NCBI GenBank assembly: GCA_029964075.1
Contig: CM057144.1
Coordinates: 17,445,281-17,509,280 of the forward strand
Source: Patiria pectinifera
Taxonomy: Eukaryota; Echinodermata; Asteroidea; Valvatida; Asterinidae
Direction of reading: 5' to 3'
DNA: 64,000 bases
Below are positions 1-14,770 of the stretch, piece after piece. The notes under the pieces are model-generated. The model did not search any database and had not been told where the DNA came from. It saw only the letters and a list, made by a program, of their open reading frames with translations. Position numbers and translations under genes: made by a program. Numbering within the stretch: the stretch's first letter is position 1; every line of letters starts with the position of its first letter.

Positions 1-902
1 ATGTAAGTCACAGGGATGACGTGAGGTCTTTTTCATTAAAAGCCCCCATCCCATTAAAAAAAAGAAAAGTTCTTTTTCTTGAACCGTCCTGTTTTTTTTA
101 TTTCTTCTTCATCCCAGTGGAGTCTCAATTCCGTGGTTGCTACTGCGCTCCGCATTATTATCGACCCGTACCGAATCCCCGCGTGCGCGCAACCTCAGCA
201 TTCGATCTCGACAAACCTGCTCGCGGAAACTGTAATTTTATCCCATTTTTTTTTTTTTTTTTGGCGGGCTAAAGAAATATCAATGGTGGTGTTTAAATCA
301 GCGAGTTCTCGGCCTGTCAGGTCACAGCAGCTGGTCTCGATGCTCTGCTCTTTGGGGAATTAACACCGGACGTGTGTTTGTGCCGTAATAATTTTTTTTT
401 TCTCTCGAGTGTCTTTTTGATTTCTTCAAAACTGGAAAAAGTGAGCTTACCTTAAAGCTCCGACGTGAAATTGGTGAACTCGGTGCCGCCGTATTATACC
501 AGTGCTGTAATGGAAGGTCAAATAACAAAGGGATGAGTGCAATATTGAATCAGGATTTACAGATTACAGTTATAATTGGAAGGTATACTGCCCAAATGTA
601 TTGTTAGATCTGTCCATTTGGAAATTTTCTTATTAGATTACTTGTAGGCCAGCTTTCGCAATCTGCATTAACGGAGATTTCATCTAGAAACTGTAATAAC
701 AAGTGCAGACTTCGTCAAGGAGCACACGTCTATACACTGTGTTCAAACTAAACAGTTTTAAAAAGCGAAGAATTACTATAGGAGTGAAACTTTACATCTG
801 ACTCACAAAGTTTTTTTCATGGCAAAACATTTCTGCTTAGTTGAAATGTTGTCAGACAAATTAATGTGCTTGGAATTAAGCTTAAAACCAGTCATAAGCA
901 AA
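1..902. other. Gene-free flank
   Basis: No exon, RNA gene or repeat that I can support lies here. The short open frames have low-complexity translations (poly-F from T runs) and no splice context. Homopolymer T runs occur near 247-262 and 392-401. Confidence 0.5.
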
Positions 903-1262
903 TTCAATATTGGGTTTGCCCTTTACCGGCGTATTTTATAAACACGGTATACTCAGTGTTGTCCCCGAGTGATTGTGAGAAAAAAAAATCACTCGGTGGG
1001 ACTCGAACCCGCGACCTCAATCCACTAGTGCAGACGTCTTACCACTCGACTTCCGAGCTTGCCATGGTCGGCTGGCTGGTTCGATACTGATATAGCAGCA
1101 ATACCGCGGTGGTCGAGTGGTGGGACGTCTGCACTGGTGGGAAGGAGGTCGTGGGTTCCAGTCCAACCCGAGTGATTTTTTTCTCACAATCACTCGGGGA
1201 CAACATTGAGTATACGGTGTTTATAAAATACGTCGGTGAAGGGCAAAACCCAATATTGAATT
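903..1262. repeat. Head-to-head pair of tRNA-derived SINEs (inverted dimer)
   Basis: The left arm (about 903-1060) and right arm (about 1105-1262) are long imperfect inverted copies. Each has a tRNA-like head with a B-box-like GGTTCGAGTCC (left arm, minus strand) or a degenerate GGTTCCAGTCC (right arm, plus strand), and an A-box-like TCGAGTGGT segment. Each head is followed by a body containing TCACTCGGGGACAACA (right-arm form) and ending near CAATATTGGGTTT. The two heads face each other across about 45 bp, so pol III transcription would run outward. The body recurs at 44028-44098 and the head region at about 59252-59362, so this is a dispersed family. It is a SINE rather than a tRNA gene, because the body is repeated and the acceptor stem is not intact. 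Confidence 0.7.
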
Positions 1263-4200
1263 TACATCAACCGACGTAAATTCCATCTTACAATCATAAT
1301 TATAAGCATTATACACGTAGGCCTACATCACGTACATTTGGATGGTAAGCTGCCTTTGCTATAAGCAAACAAAATGTTCTCATTCTTAGCAGTTTTTCGT
1401 GCTTCTAGCTCCATAAAAAAAGGTCCCGTCACGTTCGTCACAATAAGAACCGTTTCCCGTTACAATAATTGTGCCCTCTCCGTTTTCTAAGTTGAAATAT
1501 AGTTTTTGAACTGTAGGACTTAGATTGAAAAGTTGCTGGTCCATCGTTATAACAACAGACCATTTTTTTGAATAAGTTTCTAGGGTATTTTCTAAATGCG
1601 CACTGATTGAGTGCACCACGTTTTGTCGTCGTTCTATATAAATGAAAAGTCAATAAGAATGCTTTTAAAGTTGTTTTGGAAAATTTGCTACAATTATCGT
1701 GATGTAATTATAAAGCAGTTAATTTCACCAGAAATCTCTCACTCCAACGGACAATAAAACTGTTTCAGACTTTCGTTGAAATAAAAAAAAGTAGGTGACC
1801 TTGAAAATCTTGAGCATTTTTCTGTCTTCCATCCAGATTCGTTTAGAAACAACTAGGTTCCTTCAGTAATTAGTGCAAGCTGTTAGCGTTAATGTCGCTA
1901 GCTTCGCTTGAAAGTGGGTTTCCAACTTCGAATCGAGTTATCTGTAGGATTGAAGGAGACCCAATTTGATATATTACCCTCTTTACGTGTGTCAAATCTA
2001 TGGAATACTTTGACCATGCACCCTCGAAAGTACAAGCTAAACCCTTTAGTAATTACAGTGCTCCAACATGATTTTAAAAAGTAGAGAGGATTTTGCAGAG
2101 AGCATCGAACATTTCGAGATTTCCCTTGTGAGAATCCATAGAACACCTACATGTTTTCAGACATTTTGCTCACGCAGATAATGAACAAACCCTTCTCTAA
2201 AGCCGGATGCAACTTTTCAAAGCAGCTTCATCAGCCTAAAAGGCAACGACAGTGACCAATTCACTTCCGATATCAAAAGGTTATAGGGGTGTTTCTCCTC
2301 TCGTGAATCGGAGGACAATCACAAAATCGCAACTTTCTCAAGGCCCTTTTCATTTTCAAGGGACAATTTAATCCTGAGTGATTAGGGAACCCTAAGTTTT
2401 CATTATTGAATTGATGGACAGTCGTGTTAGAAACATCAGTGGGGTTCCTGTAAGTGCTTGGCTTCAAAGGCTCGTTTTGCAGACCTATAGGAATAAACTT
2501 TGACTTTGAGTGATACAATGTCCATCAGATTCGGGCCTGAAATGGAAAGATGGAAAGCTCCTGAGCTCGAAAATGATTTCAAGAATTGTCTTTCGTGTCA
2601 GCAGGGCGTCAATGGCGCCTCACCGAACTGTATCCTCTAAACATGAGAATACAAAAATGATTTTGTAAAATGAATCTTTAAATCACAAGTCAATTAAGAA
2701 TCAGCCTCGTCACTGTTTTCGAACGTTTGACGAAAGTATGTGATGTATCATGGTAATCGAAAGCTCGAAATTGATTTCTAGAAATCAATTAAGGAATTTG
2801 AAGGGCTGTCTGTAATGTCAGAGGGTTGCACTCAGAAATGGCCTTTCGAATCAAATCCCCAATCATTTTTTTTTATGATGTCACTTTCTTTTGTCAAGTG
2901 GTGTCCTCCATCATGCAAAGAACTCGTAAAACGTATCACGCAGGGGGAGATTATTACCTCCCGTGTGCTTGAAATGTTGAGTGACCTCAGTCGGGGATTT
3001 ATGTGGACGTGAGCGGGGCGGTTAAGATATGGAACGAGGTTGAGAACAGGAAGGCCATAAAGTCTCAACAATGAATGTGTACCGCGATGCCGGATGCTAT
3101 AGAACTTAAACGGATAGAGTGGAAGTGTGCAGTGGAGGTATAATATTGCGTTGCATTATGGGACGGTTATGCGCTAACGTACGATTTGGGGATTTTGTGT
3201 AACGTCAATATCCAACATTTCAAAGCAACGTTGATCTTTCCGGTCTAGCGGTTATTCGAAGGATCCATTAATAAACCATGAAGTGTGCACATTATAATCT
3301 TCATAAAAAAATCCTCCTTTCGATAATAAAAACCAGGGTATATAAAATGATGACCAAGTGGATTTTATATCAATACAAAAAAAAATGGGCCTATCCTTTG
3401 TTTTTGTTTTAAGGAAAAGGAGACACTTTCGAGAAAATAATGGTGTGCGTAAAGAATTAAATACAGTGTCCATTCCAAGGCCATCTCTGTACAGTTTGAA
3501 ATTTGAAGAGAAAAAAAAGAATTTTATGAGAAAATATTGCATCCCTACTGCTTTAATGGCGATAATAATTTCCAAACAAACGCAACAGTAGCCTCATGCC
3601 ACAGACAATTCAGTTTACAAACAATCTCAATTATCTGAAATTAAGTTTACCACTCAAGCGATGGGTCCCGTTTTGAAAATTAAGTTAATTTTCGTCGAGC
3701 ATCGAATTCGGTACGTCTCGCACTGGCGCCCGAATGCTGTGCTTCTCTGAGCCCCCGTCAATAGGAAAGAGAAACAGATATCCTACAACCAAAGTTAATA
3801 TTCAATCACGCCAGTCTGCGGCAAAATACCAAACTTTGAGTATTTTAACAGTTTAATCGAGAACAAAAACCCGGTAAAGGAGTGGGAGATCGATTTCCCT
3901 ATAGTGGCTCGTCCCTACCCATGATTTTGCAAGTCTTTCTTGAATGTCGTCTCCGTACACTCTCTTCTTGCCATAGCTAGTCTAGTTTGATCAAATTATT
4001 TCTTCGCAGCAGTGAGGCTAAGACATGATACTTCTGACAAATTACCTGTCGCCACTGCTCCATGGCATTCTTTTGAGATGGTCTTGTCTCTGGATTAAGA
4101 AATTAATCTTGACATTCACAGGAAACCCGCAGTCGATAAAAATTGTGCCGAACATTTTGAGGTTGAAGAATGTGGCCGAAGATTAAAACCATGCGAGGCG

Positions 4201-7200
4201 CAAATGGTACTATAAGGAAGGCGAGGGATTTAAAGTTGGCATAGGAGGTTGCGAGCAACGTCTTAAAGGTTCCATTGCATCCGGGGCAGCAGTAGCCAAT
4301 GAGGCATCGTGCAATCATGGGCATCCTGGGAGCAAGAGATCTCTTTATCGTTCCTTAGAATCACTCGTGTGGAATGTCTTGCCATTGATATGATCGTAAG
4401 CGTTTGCACGCAAAAAACAATCTGGACGAAAAGCATCCAAGATTGAGTGACCATTTGAAATTTAAAGACTACGGGAGACGTATACGGCTGGGAATATGCT
4501 GCAGATTACATCAGCATTTCGTGGGGCTATTTCATCAGGTCCATGCACTTATTTCCCTCCCATCACTGGCGTGAGATCACTGCTCATAACGCGCAGGATG
4601 TAATTATTAGAACAAGCAAAAAGTGCAACCTTTTGTTCGAGCCGAATACGTCTCCGTTCTCGCATCATTTCGGAAAAATTGAGTCGACTGTTAATTCACC
4701 ATTTTGTGTGGTGACCTAGGCAACGGGTAATCTCACATTATGATGTTGATGTGGCTCTGGTGTAATAACGGTACAAACTGGTAATAATGATAATGAAGGG
4801 GTTTTCCCTGCCGCATAATAAGTCCGGTATATGCGCATCATTTCCTTCATGATCCATATTGATGCGAGGTGATCTGCAACGGAAGCAAACGTACTCCTGC
4901 GCCTGCTGTTGTTAAAGATGATTTTTAGTATGCATGGGCGGTTAATCGACAAATCTCTGAATGAAAAGCATCCTCCGGGTGGCAGGAACGGTCCAACTTT
5001 GTGTTTGCTGAATCTGAGTAGTTTCGGAAATGGAAGCAATTTGAATTTGACATTAATGCATCATTGTACACGTCAACCGCACTCTTGAACATTCGGCAAA
5101 TTATGCTCTCATCCTCTCGATTTTAAGGTTTTTCATAACGCCACAAAGATCGCTTTACTCATCTCGAGATGAACCGCATACAGAATATACCTATAGGCCA
5201 AGACAAATTAAAGCCAAACTTTAACACAAATATTCTGTGGGATTTGTTTTCCACGTCACATCCTGCGTTAAATTAGAAGACATTAAAGAGGGCTTTTTGT
5301 TCATGGTGGAAGATAATGTTCTTTCTTTTTATTTATTCAATTCAATTTTATATATTTATTTATTTATTTATTCTCACCATGTAAAACATAAAATCGGTTC
5401 CTCGTTCTGCATTAAAACATCACATAAAAAGATTTTTAAAAACCGTTAACATTTCAGAGACAATTATTACAGGTTTTATATTTTCAAGTAGTTTTATTTG
5501 TATAAAAGGACTGTGCAAAAATAGAGATATATTGTGATTATGCTCATTACCCGAGTTTCACATTTTCTCATAAAAAGTGACCTCATGGGAAATCAGCTTC
5601 TGTTTGTGCACAAATGTGACAGAAAAATCAGAACGAAGCAAATTATAGAACAGAATATGGGCTTGATGGAGTAATGGAATTAGACCTCTTGTCGGCAAGA
5701 TTATCAAGCCTCTAAATCAAAAGGAAAATGTGTAATCTTCCATATTGCCCAGCTCTCTGCATAGCGACTATTTTATTTTATTTCTTTCTGGTAATGAAAC
5801 CAAGGATTCCTCAAAAGTACCCTAAGCACTGTAGCTCGAAAGCCTGAAAAAACTTGAGAGAAGACAATGAGAAGCAATTACAGTTTTAGAGGTGGGAGGA
5901 AAAACCCAGAAGATATTCTGGGGAAAACCCACGGAATCAGGTAGGGACTGAAAACCCAATCCACATATGTATGGGAAAATGTATGGGACTATGTATGGGA
6001 AAATAGGACCGCTCCTTATTTTATAGCCAAAGAGGAAAAATCGGTCACATATTGACCAGCACCCATGTCTTTTATAAAGATTTGGCTTGGCTCTCTATAA
6101 AGAGAAACCGACGGAGAGGAAGAAATCACGGACTATCGAAGACTTGCACAAAACGCCCTTAGTGCAACAACATCCTTGTGATTTAAGGCGCACAGCTGAC
6201 GATTGAACACCATAACCCCCAAGTACACTACCTCCATATCAAATTTGGTCCTGATTGAGTTATGTGTTAATAAAATAAAAAGATAGCGGACACGGTATCC
6301 TTCACAAGCAACTGTGGAAGGTTTGATGTGGTAAAATCACAACCTCCAGGAATTTCTGGCAAGTTGTCCACTGCCACCTGCTGAAAAGAGCAACACAGAC
6401 GACAGAAGATGCGACACAGCGAGGTTTGTTTCTTGACTTGCCGGCGGCATTCCGAGGATCATGTTGAATTGATTGGCTCTTCGGGCGGGAAAAATTCATG
6501 AGGTCTGACATGCGTCACGATTGGTAGACTTGACCCAGTCTTTATAGCTGTATCTGGTTGGTGAAAGTTTCACTTCATTTCATCGAGGCGGCTATGTCGT
6601 AGAAAAGAAACAATATTTTTCTCACCGCATAAGAAAAGTTAAACTTGGCAACAACGGTTATAAACTAGCCAAAAATTGCTCAGACGAAGTTTGGTAATAC
6701 TAATTGGCTAAACTGTGTTTCCATGCAGCTCCAGTAAATCTGGTTCTGCGGAGTTGATTAATTGACAGAATTTGTCGAAAACACACCTTTTTGTGATAGT
6801 TTGAATTCGTCTTGGCCTTGTTCGTTTTCATTACGAAAACGGACTTCGCGGAGGCTAGGGAGAGTTGAACACAGTTCCTGTTGGCCGTGGCTGCTTCATC
6901 CCGCCCCGAGGCATCAGATCATAACGGCCGAATATTACTAGTCAACTACCAAGTGTTTGTGTGGCTGATACAATGATTAAAAGGCCGACCGTAACTTTCT
7001 CCCTTCCAATATTGGTGGAGCACGGTCCGGAAATTCATTTATTCTCGCCCGGGGTCTTGGAGGCGCGGAGTTGTTCGATCAATATGGGTTAAACACGCAT
7101 AACGGAAATATCAAAGATGCTGCATCGGTGAATCTGCTGACACGAGCGCGCAAAACGATCTTTTTAGTTTGTTCGCACGATCGCTTGAATCGAGAAAAAA

Positions 7201-10200
7201 ACATTAACTAAACATTTTATCGATTAGCCGTGACACGAAGCAAATGCACTTTATTTGTAGAACATGACTGGGACGCTAATGCGTGAGTGTCCATAACTGA
7301 TTCGAGGTGCTTGGTTCGTTTTTATAATTATAGCAGAAACAAAAGATCTCTTTAAAAACAGAGTAAATGATTGTGCACGAAATGATTCTCATGAATATTG
7401 TCATGTGTGGGTTTAATCGATATTTCAATAGGGCTAGAGCAAGACTCATATAGAGACTTCTAGCCGATTTGTCTCGTTTCAAGACATCCTGAACGTGTCA
7501 GCATCATTATAACTTATTCAGAGGCTTTATATTTCCCAAGAGCCAATGAAATATATAATTTCCGGTCATTACTACAAAGCGGCCCTCTGGCGAGGGAAAT
7601 GCATCCAACCTGCAGCATGTTAAATTTCTTTTCATACGGGTTTAGCGGGTGTTGGATCATGCATGATGCGAAAGGATATCGTCGTCTCTCATCAGCATGG
7701 ATTGAAATTCCCATGCATTGAGAAACCATAGTAACCACCACCTTGATATTAAAACACACCGGTCGCGGATTAATTAATCACTGCATGTGAAAGAGCAATG
7801 TACATGGAATCCGCAATGTGAGTGTGGCCGCAAAGCACATGCACTGTGGAATATTTTTTGTAAGGGCGCGCACCTAGAGATTGTTTTTGTTTTTGCACGC
7901 TGGTTAGTGCTGCCTCATTTAAGTTTTATCACTGCAAACCCGGCCTGGGGTTAAAGCGAAAAAGGTTGAATCCAGATGACGACAAATTACCGGAGGAACA
8001 CATGAGAACTCTCACAAAGACAATGACTATACAATTCACTTTTTACATCTGCTCATCTTTACTTCTTCAAGGTGCAAAGAGAAGATTCCCAGCCCCACTA
8101 ACCCTCTTTGCAGTTTCAGAAAGACGATAAACCAAAGATATTGCAGGAAGTAAATTGACAGCGAATGAGGAACATTTCCCAATTTTACAGTGATCGACAG
8201 AGACACACGAACGACAGGTTTTCTTTCTTACTCTGCAAATCAAACTCAGACATTTGCAAGAGCTCAATTCTGGAGTTATTTGCCTCCCTTCCGGTGGAAT
8301 CAAAGATGCCATTTGTCTTGGAGGGTTGAAACCGAAGGCCATGTTGACTGATCTCCCTCTGCCCCGGTGCAGTTAATACATGCTGTGTCAACCTCGATCC
8401 TTTCTCGGCCGTATCTAATGGGATGTTATTGAGTGACACACGATCCCATCCTCCGGCCTGCGCAATTAGAATTCACGTCAACACCGTTTATGACTGAAAA
8501 AAGACACTTTGGGATTTAACGTCGGCTGGTGGGTTTGTCATGAGTAGTGCTTCACTCTCCATGGCAATAATGGTCGTCAGCGCCGGTTCGGTTAGCAAGG
8601 CCCGCAAGGGAAAGTGGAGTATCTTGTATAGGTGTGAGTTTCTTGGGTTAAAATAACACTCGGACGAGGATGTTGAAATAGAGACGTCTTTCTTCAAACG
8701 GCGTGGAAATGAATTGCAGGAAAGTCAAACTTATTTTCGTACAATTCTCGTGAATCAAAAATTATACTTTCATTATTTTTTTAAGCACATTCTCTTTAAT
8801 AGGGCTCAGGCTCCAAGGTTTAGCAGTGCGGCAATAATGCATTTATCGCAAATGGCTTGAAAGACTACCTTCAAAAGGCAAGTTTATTTCAAAGGACATG
8901 CATTCAAGTGTTATCCACGTATAGAAAAAAGGGTCAACGATGCTTCTAATTCGGGTTAAAAGCACATTTCCACGATTTCACAAAGAAGCAAAGCAATCCC
9001 ATTCCAGCTTTTAGCCAAAATTGTATTTTATAACAACATTCGATTATTTATAAATAAGTTGCAAATGCATTGGACACGACCTAGATTCCCAAATGGACTT
9101 CTGTCTCTCTTGCAATTGGGTAAATTCTTCTCAGAAAGATTTGCTTCGACGGGCAAAAGAATCCGGCGTTGTAGCCAGTTTACTAAGATAATAACCGTGA
9201 TTGCTCCATCTCAATACCTACGCCTTAGGCGCATCAGCCAGGCACTTCAGATGCCGAGGGAGTGAGTATCCCTACCAGACGCCGGACCGAGAATGCTAAA
9301 TAAATACCCAAGACGGAATGAGGAGGGTAAAGCACGGGTGGTAAATATCCCTTACAATCTCAAGATGGCTTCAAAATGTTGACTCACCGTCTTGAAGCCT
9401 TATGTTTTGCTTCACTCCTGCAAGGGTGGTGTCCGAGTTGTAAACCTAATTGAAAGTATTTGAACAAAGAATAAATTATGTTATGCTGAAAATAACCGAA
9501 GTATATACACAGTGTGAGAATGAGTGTTTTGATAACCGGGACATTGTTTAATGTTTAATCCATGATTTCTAGAACAGGAATCTTCAGACTAGTACAAACA
9601 GGATAAATAATTAATATCTCTGAAATGTACTTAAACAATTTCCAGCAAAACTGATCATACTTCCAAAAATCAGAATATTTAAAAATCAGTATTAATGTTT
9701 GCTTGTTTTTTTCATTCAAAATAGTGTGTAAAACTTTTTCTTATGAATGTACTTCAATATTACATAGTTTGTTTATCATAACAGAACTTTAGCATAATGA
9801 TAATTCGCTTGGCCCCCAAATTTGGGGCATAACAGCGCCCCCAATCGACAGAAACACCAAATCGTGATCCATATACAATATGACACAAAAGAATTCCAGT
9901 TTTTATTTATATAAGTTGAAAATGCATTGAACACGACCTAGATTCTTTGTATGTAGTCGGTTCTCTCAGGTTTGTGAGCGCGTGATTACGTGCCAAGCCG
10001 TTTTATCTTGAACTGTCTGCGAATTGAAAGTCACTGTGACTGCCCTATTGAATGGCATCCGAACGGTCATTCATAGCGCATCTAATGTCTGGAAAGCAAA
10101 TTTGTCTTACATGAAATGATATCCACTGCACCCTACGTTTGCCAAGTAACCGTGCACCATTATGCTTTACTCTATTACATATTCACGTCGGTCAACAATA

Positions 10201-12440
10201 ACTTGAGACTTTTAGAGGTACACGCACTGGGACACAATATCCTTCCTCCGAATCGTGACAAGTCGTGTTTCTCGCGACCATATACTTTGGCGGTACGTGA
10301 GCGACAATTAAGCAAACATCCTTTGAAGTAGATGAAATCACAGAAACACAAATGAAGACATTTATAGGCAATGACAGTTATTGGTGGGTTTTTTTTTTAA
10401 AAAATAAATGATGTCAAGCCTGAAATATATCGATAAAACGGCATAACAACTTCCGTTCTATTGTATTTTATGAACTATACCTAACGTGCTTTCAATAATA
10501 TGTCTCGCCCACCACCACATCCATTACCTACCGTGCAACATTTAATGGCCTACACGACGCGACGATAACGGTCCACGTTTTGGGGAACTAGGTGGCGCGA
10601 GGCTTCCCTATATATCAACTTAAATAGAGCGGTAAATGTGCGCCTTTCCACTGCTGTCAAACGACTCCGATCAAGCAACAACTTCCTTTTCACCCGTGCC
10701 AGTAATTTAGTATATCAATAACCACAAATGAAATATGTATACACGCATCATAATATTTACATTCACACAGATTCATTTCTTAAGGCAGAAAAAAACCGGT
10801 GGATCTGTGAGGAGAAAAACACCAAACTTGAACAGACAATAATTATGAAGTACATGACTGTACAACTAACATATAATTGCAATAAGTTAGACGCAATTTC
10901 AGAGTGATGAGTTGAATGAAGACATGTCGTGTGTTTCCAGATATATGCACAACAGAACCAGGAGTCTGGAGACGATTTTATATGCATGTTTATACGTCAG
11001 AGGTGACTTCATACGGGTAAATAGAACATCAATATTGGATATTATGAGAGATCGGGAGCAGGACCATCTCTGGGGACAATAACAACGAAGATGAAACAAG
11101 AGAGGGAAACCTTTTTAGGTATGATGGTGGGCCGGGGTAATAGCCTCAAGCTTCACATTCGTAATTAAATATCCCCACAATGGAGACTTTATCCCCTTAA
11201 CATGCATGATCTCATTGCATGATTGCCGAGGTTTCGCAATTTCGCGATGCTTTGACTTTTGAGTGTCTTGTTTTGTCCCTGCGGTACTTGACATTAATGT
11301 TTTCTTGGAGCGCAAACGACACTGTCGCGTCAGCAACATCGAGCTCGATTGCGAGCTCCTTGAGATGTTTGGGTTCATCGTCTTACGGTTGAACCAAGAT
11401 CAAAATGGCCCATGGCAAAATTGGTCTCACTCGGGAAGTCGCAATAACCGACAAAGTACTTTAAGGGGTATTTCCCAAACATTCGTCCAATTTCTCTATT
11501 CCATTCTTTTTCAGTGTACGGTCTTTGTTGCCACGACCATGAAAATGATTATTATTGGACACACAAGTCGAGATAAAAATGGAGTTCCCAACATCAAGGA
11601 ATATCAAATGGTATTGTGACCTTTATGTCAAATGAAGGGAATAATAAAGGATTTCGAATTGAAGCATTATGTTAGACGTATAAGGAAGGTATTTCCATTG
11701 TTACAATTTGACATAACACTGAAAGAATGACACGATTTTTGAGGTATTACAAAAATGTATGCCAGCAGAACAGCTCAGGGTATATCAATTACTTTGATTG
11801 ATTCACACAGAGAGGCATATCGACGAGCACAAATAAGACTGCACAGTCGTGGTTAACAAAAAGTTACTCTTATGAGGAAATACGCTCTGGATTATTTGTT
11901 GGTGTTCCCTCCATCCATGAAACTATAATTTAATGGATAACTAATTACCAAGGATAAATGAGTTACGGCACCCACACATAAATCGTAACTTAATTCTGGC
12001 GAAATACCGTACGTCCCAGACAATATCTGTAATCACTCTGGGCTTGTTTGTCCTTAGTTGAACTAGACCGCCGCAGTTTATGAAGTCTGATCCGAAATTA
12101 CTGTCATGTTCTTCGGCTAATTCGATAATGTTGCGTCTTCTCTTTTCAACTCCAAGGGTACCGAAGACTCAACCTCACCACAGAGTAATTAATTGATGTT
12201 ACACTGATGAACTTGAAGGTTTTTAAGGCCATCGATTTGTTGTATATCGGTACACAACGCAAACTTTATAGAGAGCGCTTTGAAATGACCCTGAAAATTA
12301 GGGCAAGTGTTTCGTGAAAAATAGCACACATTTGATGACCACGTAAAATGTTCACTTTGAAAAAAAGGTAAATAACATTTGGCCAGCAAATCCATGCACA
12401 ATTTCCTCGGTATTTCATTGAACGAGATACCGTGTATATA
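1263..12440. other. Long gene-free interval
   Basis: I read all frames and found no conserved domain, splice-bounded exon or RNA gene. Small items seen are a perfect 22-bp AT-rich palindrome at 2769-2790, an (ATTT)n microsatellite near 5348-5371, and a duplicated segment of about 35 bp (TGCATTGGACACGACCTAG near 9065 and a near copy around 9921). The interval could hold distal regulatory DNA, but nothing in the bases alone shows that. Confidence 0.5.
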
Positions 12441-12840
12441 CAGGGTGGTGCAAAAAGAAGGAAAACCACTTTTGACAGGAATTGTAATCTACTTACTTAA
12501 CTTATTTGAACTGTTTTGATAATGTAGTAATAGCTCTTCAACCAAAAAATCTTTGAAAAACATAGCAAGAATACATTATTATGCTTATTTGAGTAAAGGT
12601 CGCCAAAATGTTAAGTCTAATGTAGTGATTTTGTCTTCAAATCAAATTACTTGAAATTTTTTAACTAGGGGCCTATTTCAGATACAAAGTATGCATTTGC
12701 AATCATATTTACGTCACTTATGTTTAAAGATTAATATTTTAAAACCATTAAATTGAATTTTTGAAATATGCTCAAAATTAACAAGTATTTGGTGATAAGT
12801 GCTGTCAAAAATGAGTTTCCTTCTTTTTGCACCGACATGT
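12441..12840. mobile_element. MITE with TA target duplication (Tc1/mariner-like), copy A
   Basis: Terminal inverted repeats of about 38 bp are visible. The left end runs CAGGGTGGTGCAAAAAGAAG and the right end is its near reverse complement, ending CTTCTTTTTGCACCGACATG. The 400-bp unit is flanked by TA on both sides (TATATA left, TATATG right). There is no transposase ORF, so it is non-autonomous. The interior (for example TTACGTCACTTATGTTTAAA) is found again, inverted, in the 58472-58938 copy, which confirms a mobile family. Confidence 0.8.
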
Positions 12841-14420
12841 ATATGCCCCGTGTGTATGGATTTTAAGACCTGCTGTCTTCTCTGTAAACGTGGCATGCCT
12901 AGAAGCAATGCGTGATCACCAATGTGACAAGGCGAGGACATTCAACAACTACAATAACGGGGGAACAGAACGATCAGCGCGAATCGAGGTTCAGTTGCCA
13001 ACGGAATGTTGCAATGTTGCCGGACAAATAAAACAGTGAAGCTCCGAATGAATTCTCCAGACACAAACCTCATTAATCATGGAGAAGAGTTAGTTGCTCT
13101 CACCGTCCTCCCAGACACGTGTGACATTTTGGCGGGCCAAAAAAAACTCCATTTTCTGTTTTTGTTTGTTTCTCCTACAATGTAATTCTCCGCAGCAATA
13201 CGTGCCTAGCATGAAAGAGCACGCACTTAGGCCGTCGATTGGTGTTTATTTATAGCCAAATCAGTCTGATTACATTTTGCAGTGAATGTGCCTTACGCCC
13301 GGCGCGGAAGGTGGTCACAATTTCTCCGAAGATGAACCATGTTCTTTTGACTTTGTTTCATAATTGATTCACAGTGGTGAAATGATGTTGGTGTATGACT
13401 CTAGACTACTCACGCACTATTTCATATTCGAACTGTAGACACAAGCAGTTAGGGAAACTAATTGATTTTGGAGCATAAAGGAGGTTGAAATATCGACGAG
13501 CGTTTTAATTTGGCGTTAATGTTTTTGATAGATTGTGTGCACGCGTGCTCTCCAACTACCTCATTCAGTGTCCATCCATCTTAAACAAAGTAACGGAATT
13601 CAAAACTGTTCAAAGTGGATACAAATCGTCATAACCCATGTGAAAAAAACCCTAAAATCCACTTATTAAAACTCCGAGAAATCGGTCGTTAATTTTGCAG
13701 GTATATCATAGGAACATTTGTTTAAATTAATAAAACTTTCATGGGTAACAATTATTGTGTGCATCATAAGGTGTTTGAAAGATTACAAAAACTTGTCAAC
13801 TACTGAACGATGTTTGGCCTACGCTATTACACTTGTCCAATGGCTCATTGTTTTTATAATAAACATTAATCTATAAAATAAACCGTCGTATGTGTGATTT
13901 TTTTCCACAAATTGCGCTCCTCCCCTCCACTACAAAAAGGGAGAGAACGTGAACTGTTTCAAAGTTTGGATCTTTGGGTTTTTTTGTCCATGCAGTGAAT
14001 ATAATTATACGTGATCTTCAGTTAGTTACGTCTGTTTTGTACTTTAACCAGATACTTCATGACCCGATGTCTCAATTGTTTGTCCATTACTATAAGTCTT
14101 AATTGGTCAATCGTCATTATCAGAGCCGGGTCTACGGGCAGGTGGAACTGAACGATAATATGTTTAAGACTGGCTTTTAAGTGCAAAACAAAATAATTCA
14201 ATTATCAGACTTGGACTCACTCTCTTAATCAGTGCCCTAGAAATAACAATTAAATTAAGAAACTACAGAGGGGTTCAACGAAATGCCGTGAGCATATATA
14301 ATTAGAAGACTATTTTGCACTTCAACAAATGGAACAGAAAGCAACACATTGCCAAGCCGTGCCTGATACCTAAAAACAGTTTATTTCCTTGACAAAATGC
14401 TCAGTGTAAATATTTCCTTA
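12841..14420. other. Gene-free interval
   Basis: Nothing supportable was seen beyond AT-rich sequence. The short open frames lack recognisable domains. Confidence 0.5.
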
Positions 14421-14770
14421 GGCCACCCCCCCCCAAAAAAGTTCTGCTTCCGGTTACCTTACCTACCCCATTTTGACAGCAACTATCCTATTTTTTTGGG
14501 GGGGGGGGAATGAGGTAAAAAAACGAAAACCATCAATTACCACCTTTTACCCTTGACTACACGCAGACACCCAGACACCTCCATTATGATCGTACACAAT
14601 AAAAAATGCCAAAAAAAAAATCCCTACCCACTACCTAGCCCACTGCAGGAGGACTCCCTTACCTCCCTATTGCAGTCGTAATGCAATGAAGACGTCAGCA
14701 AACCTGGGCTACCTACCTACCCTATTTGCCATGTAATCGGAAGCAGAACTATTTTTTTGGGGGGGGGGGG
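14421..14770. mobile_element. MITE, PIF/Harbinger-like (TTA flanks)
   Basis: The ends are inverted. The left end starts GGCCACCCCCCCCC and then AAAAAAGTTCTGCTTCCGGT. The right end holds ATCGGAAGCAGAACTATTTT followed by a G run. TTA trinucleotides flank both sides (14418-14420 and 14771-14773), matching the 3-bp target preference of PIF/Harbinger elements. No transposase is encoded. The right terminus lacks a clear GGCC, so the boundary is approximate. Confidence 0.6.

Noticed and set aside
995-1068. A genuine tRNA gene on the minus strand
   Set aside because: The box sequences fit, but the same head plus body is duplicated in inverted form and elsewhere, and the acceptor stem does not close. 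SINE is the better call.
11263-11619. 118-codon ORF as a gene
   Set aside because: No recognisable domain, no splice context and biased, random-looking composition; chance length is plausible in 64 kb.
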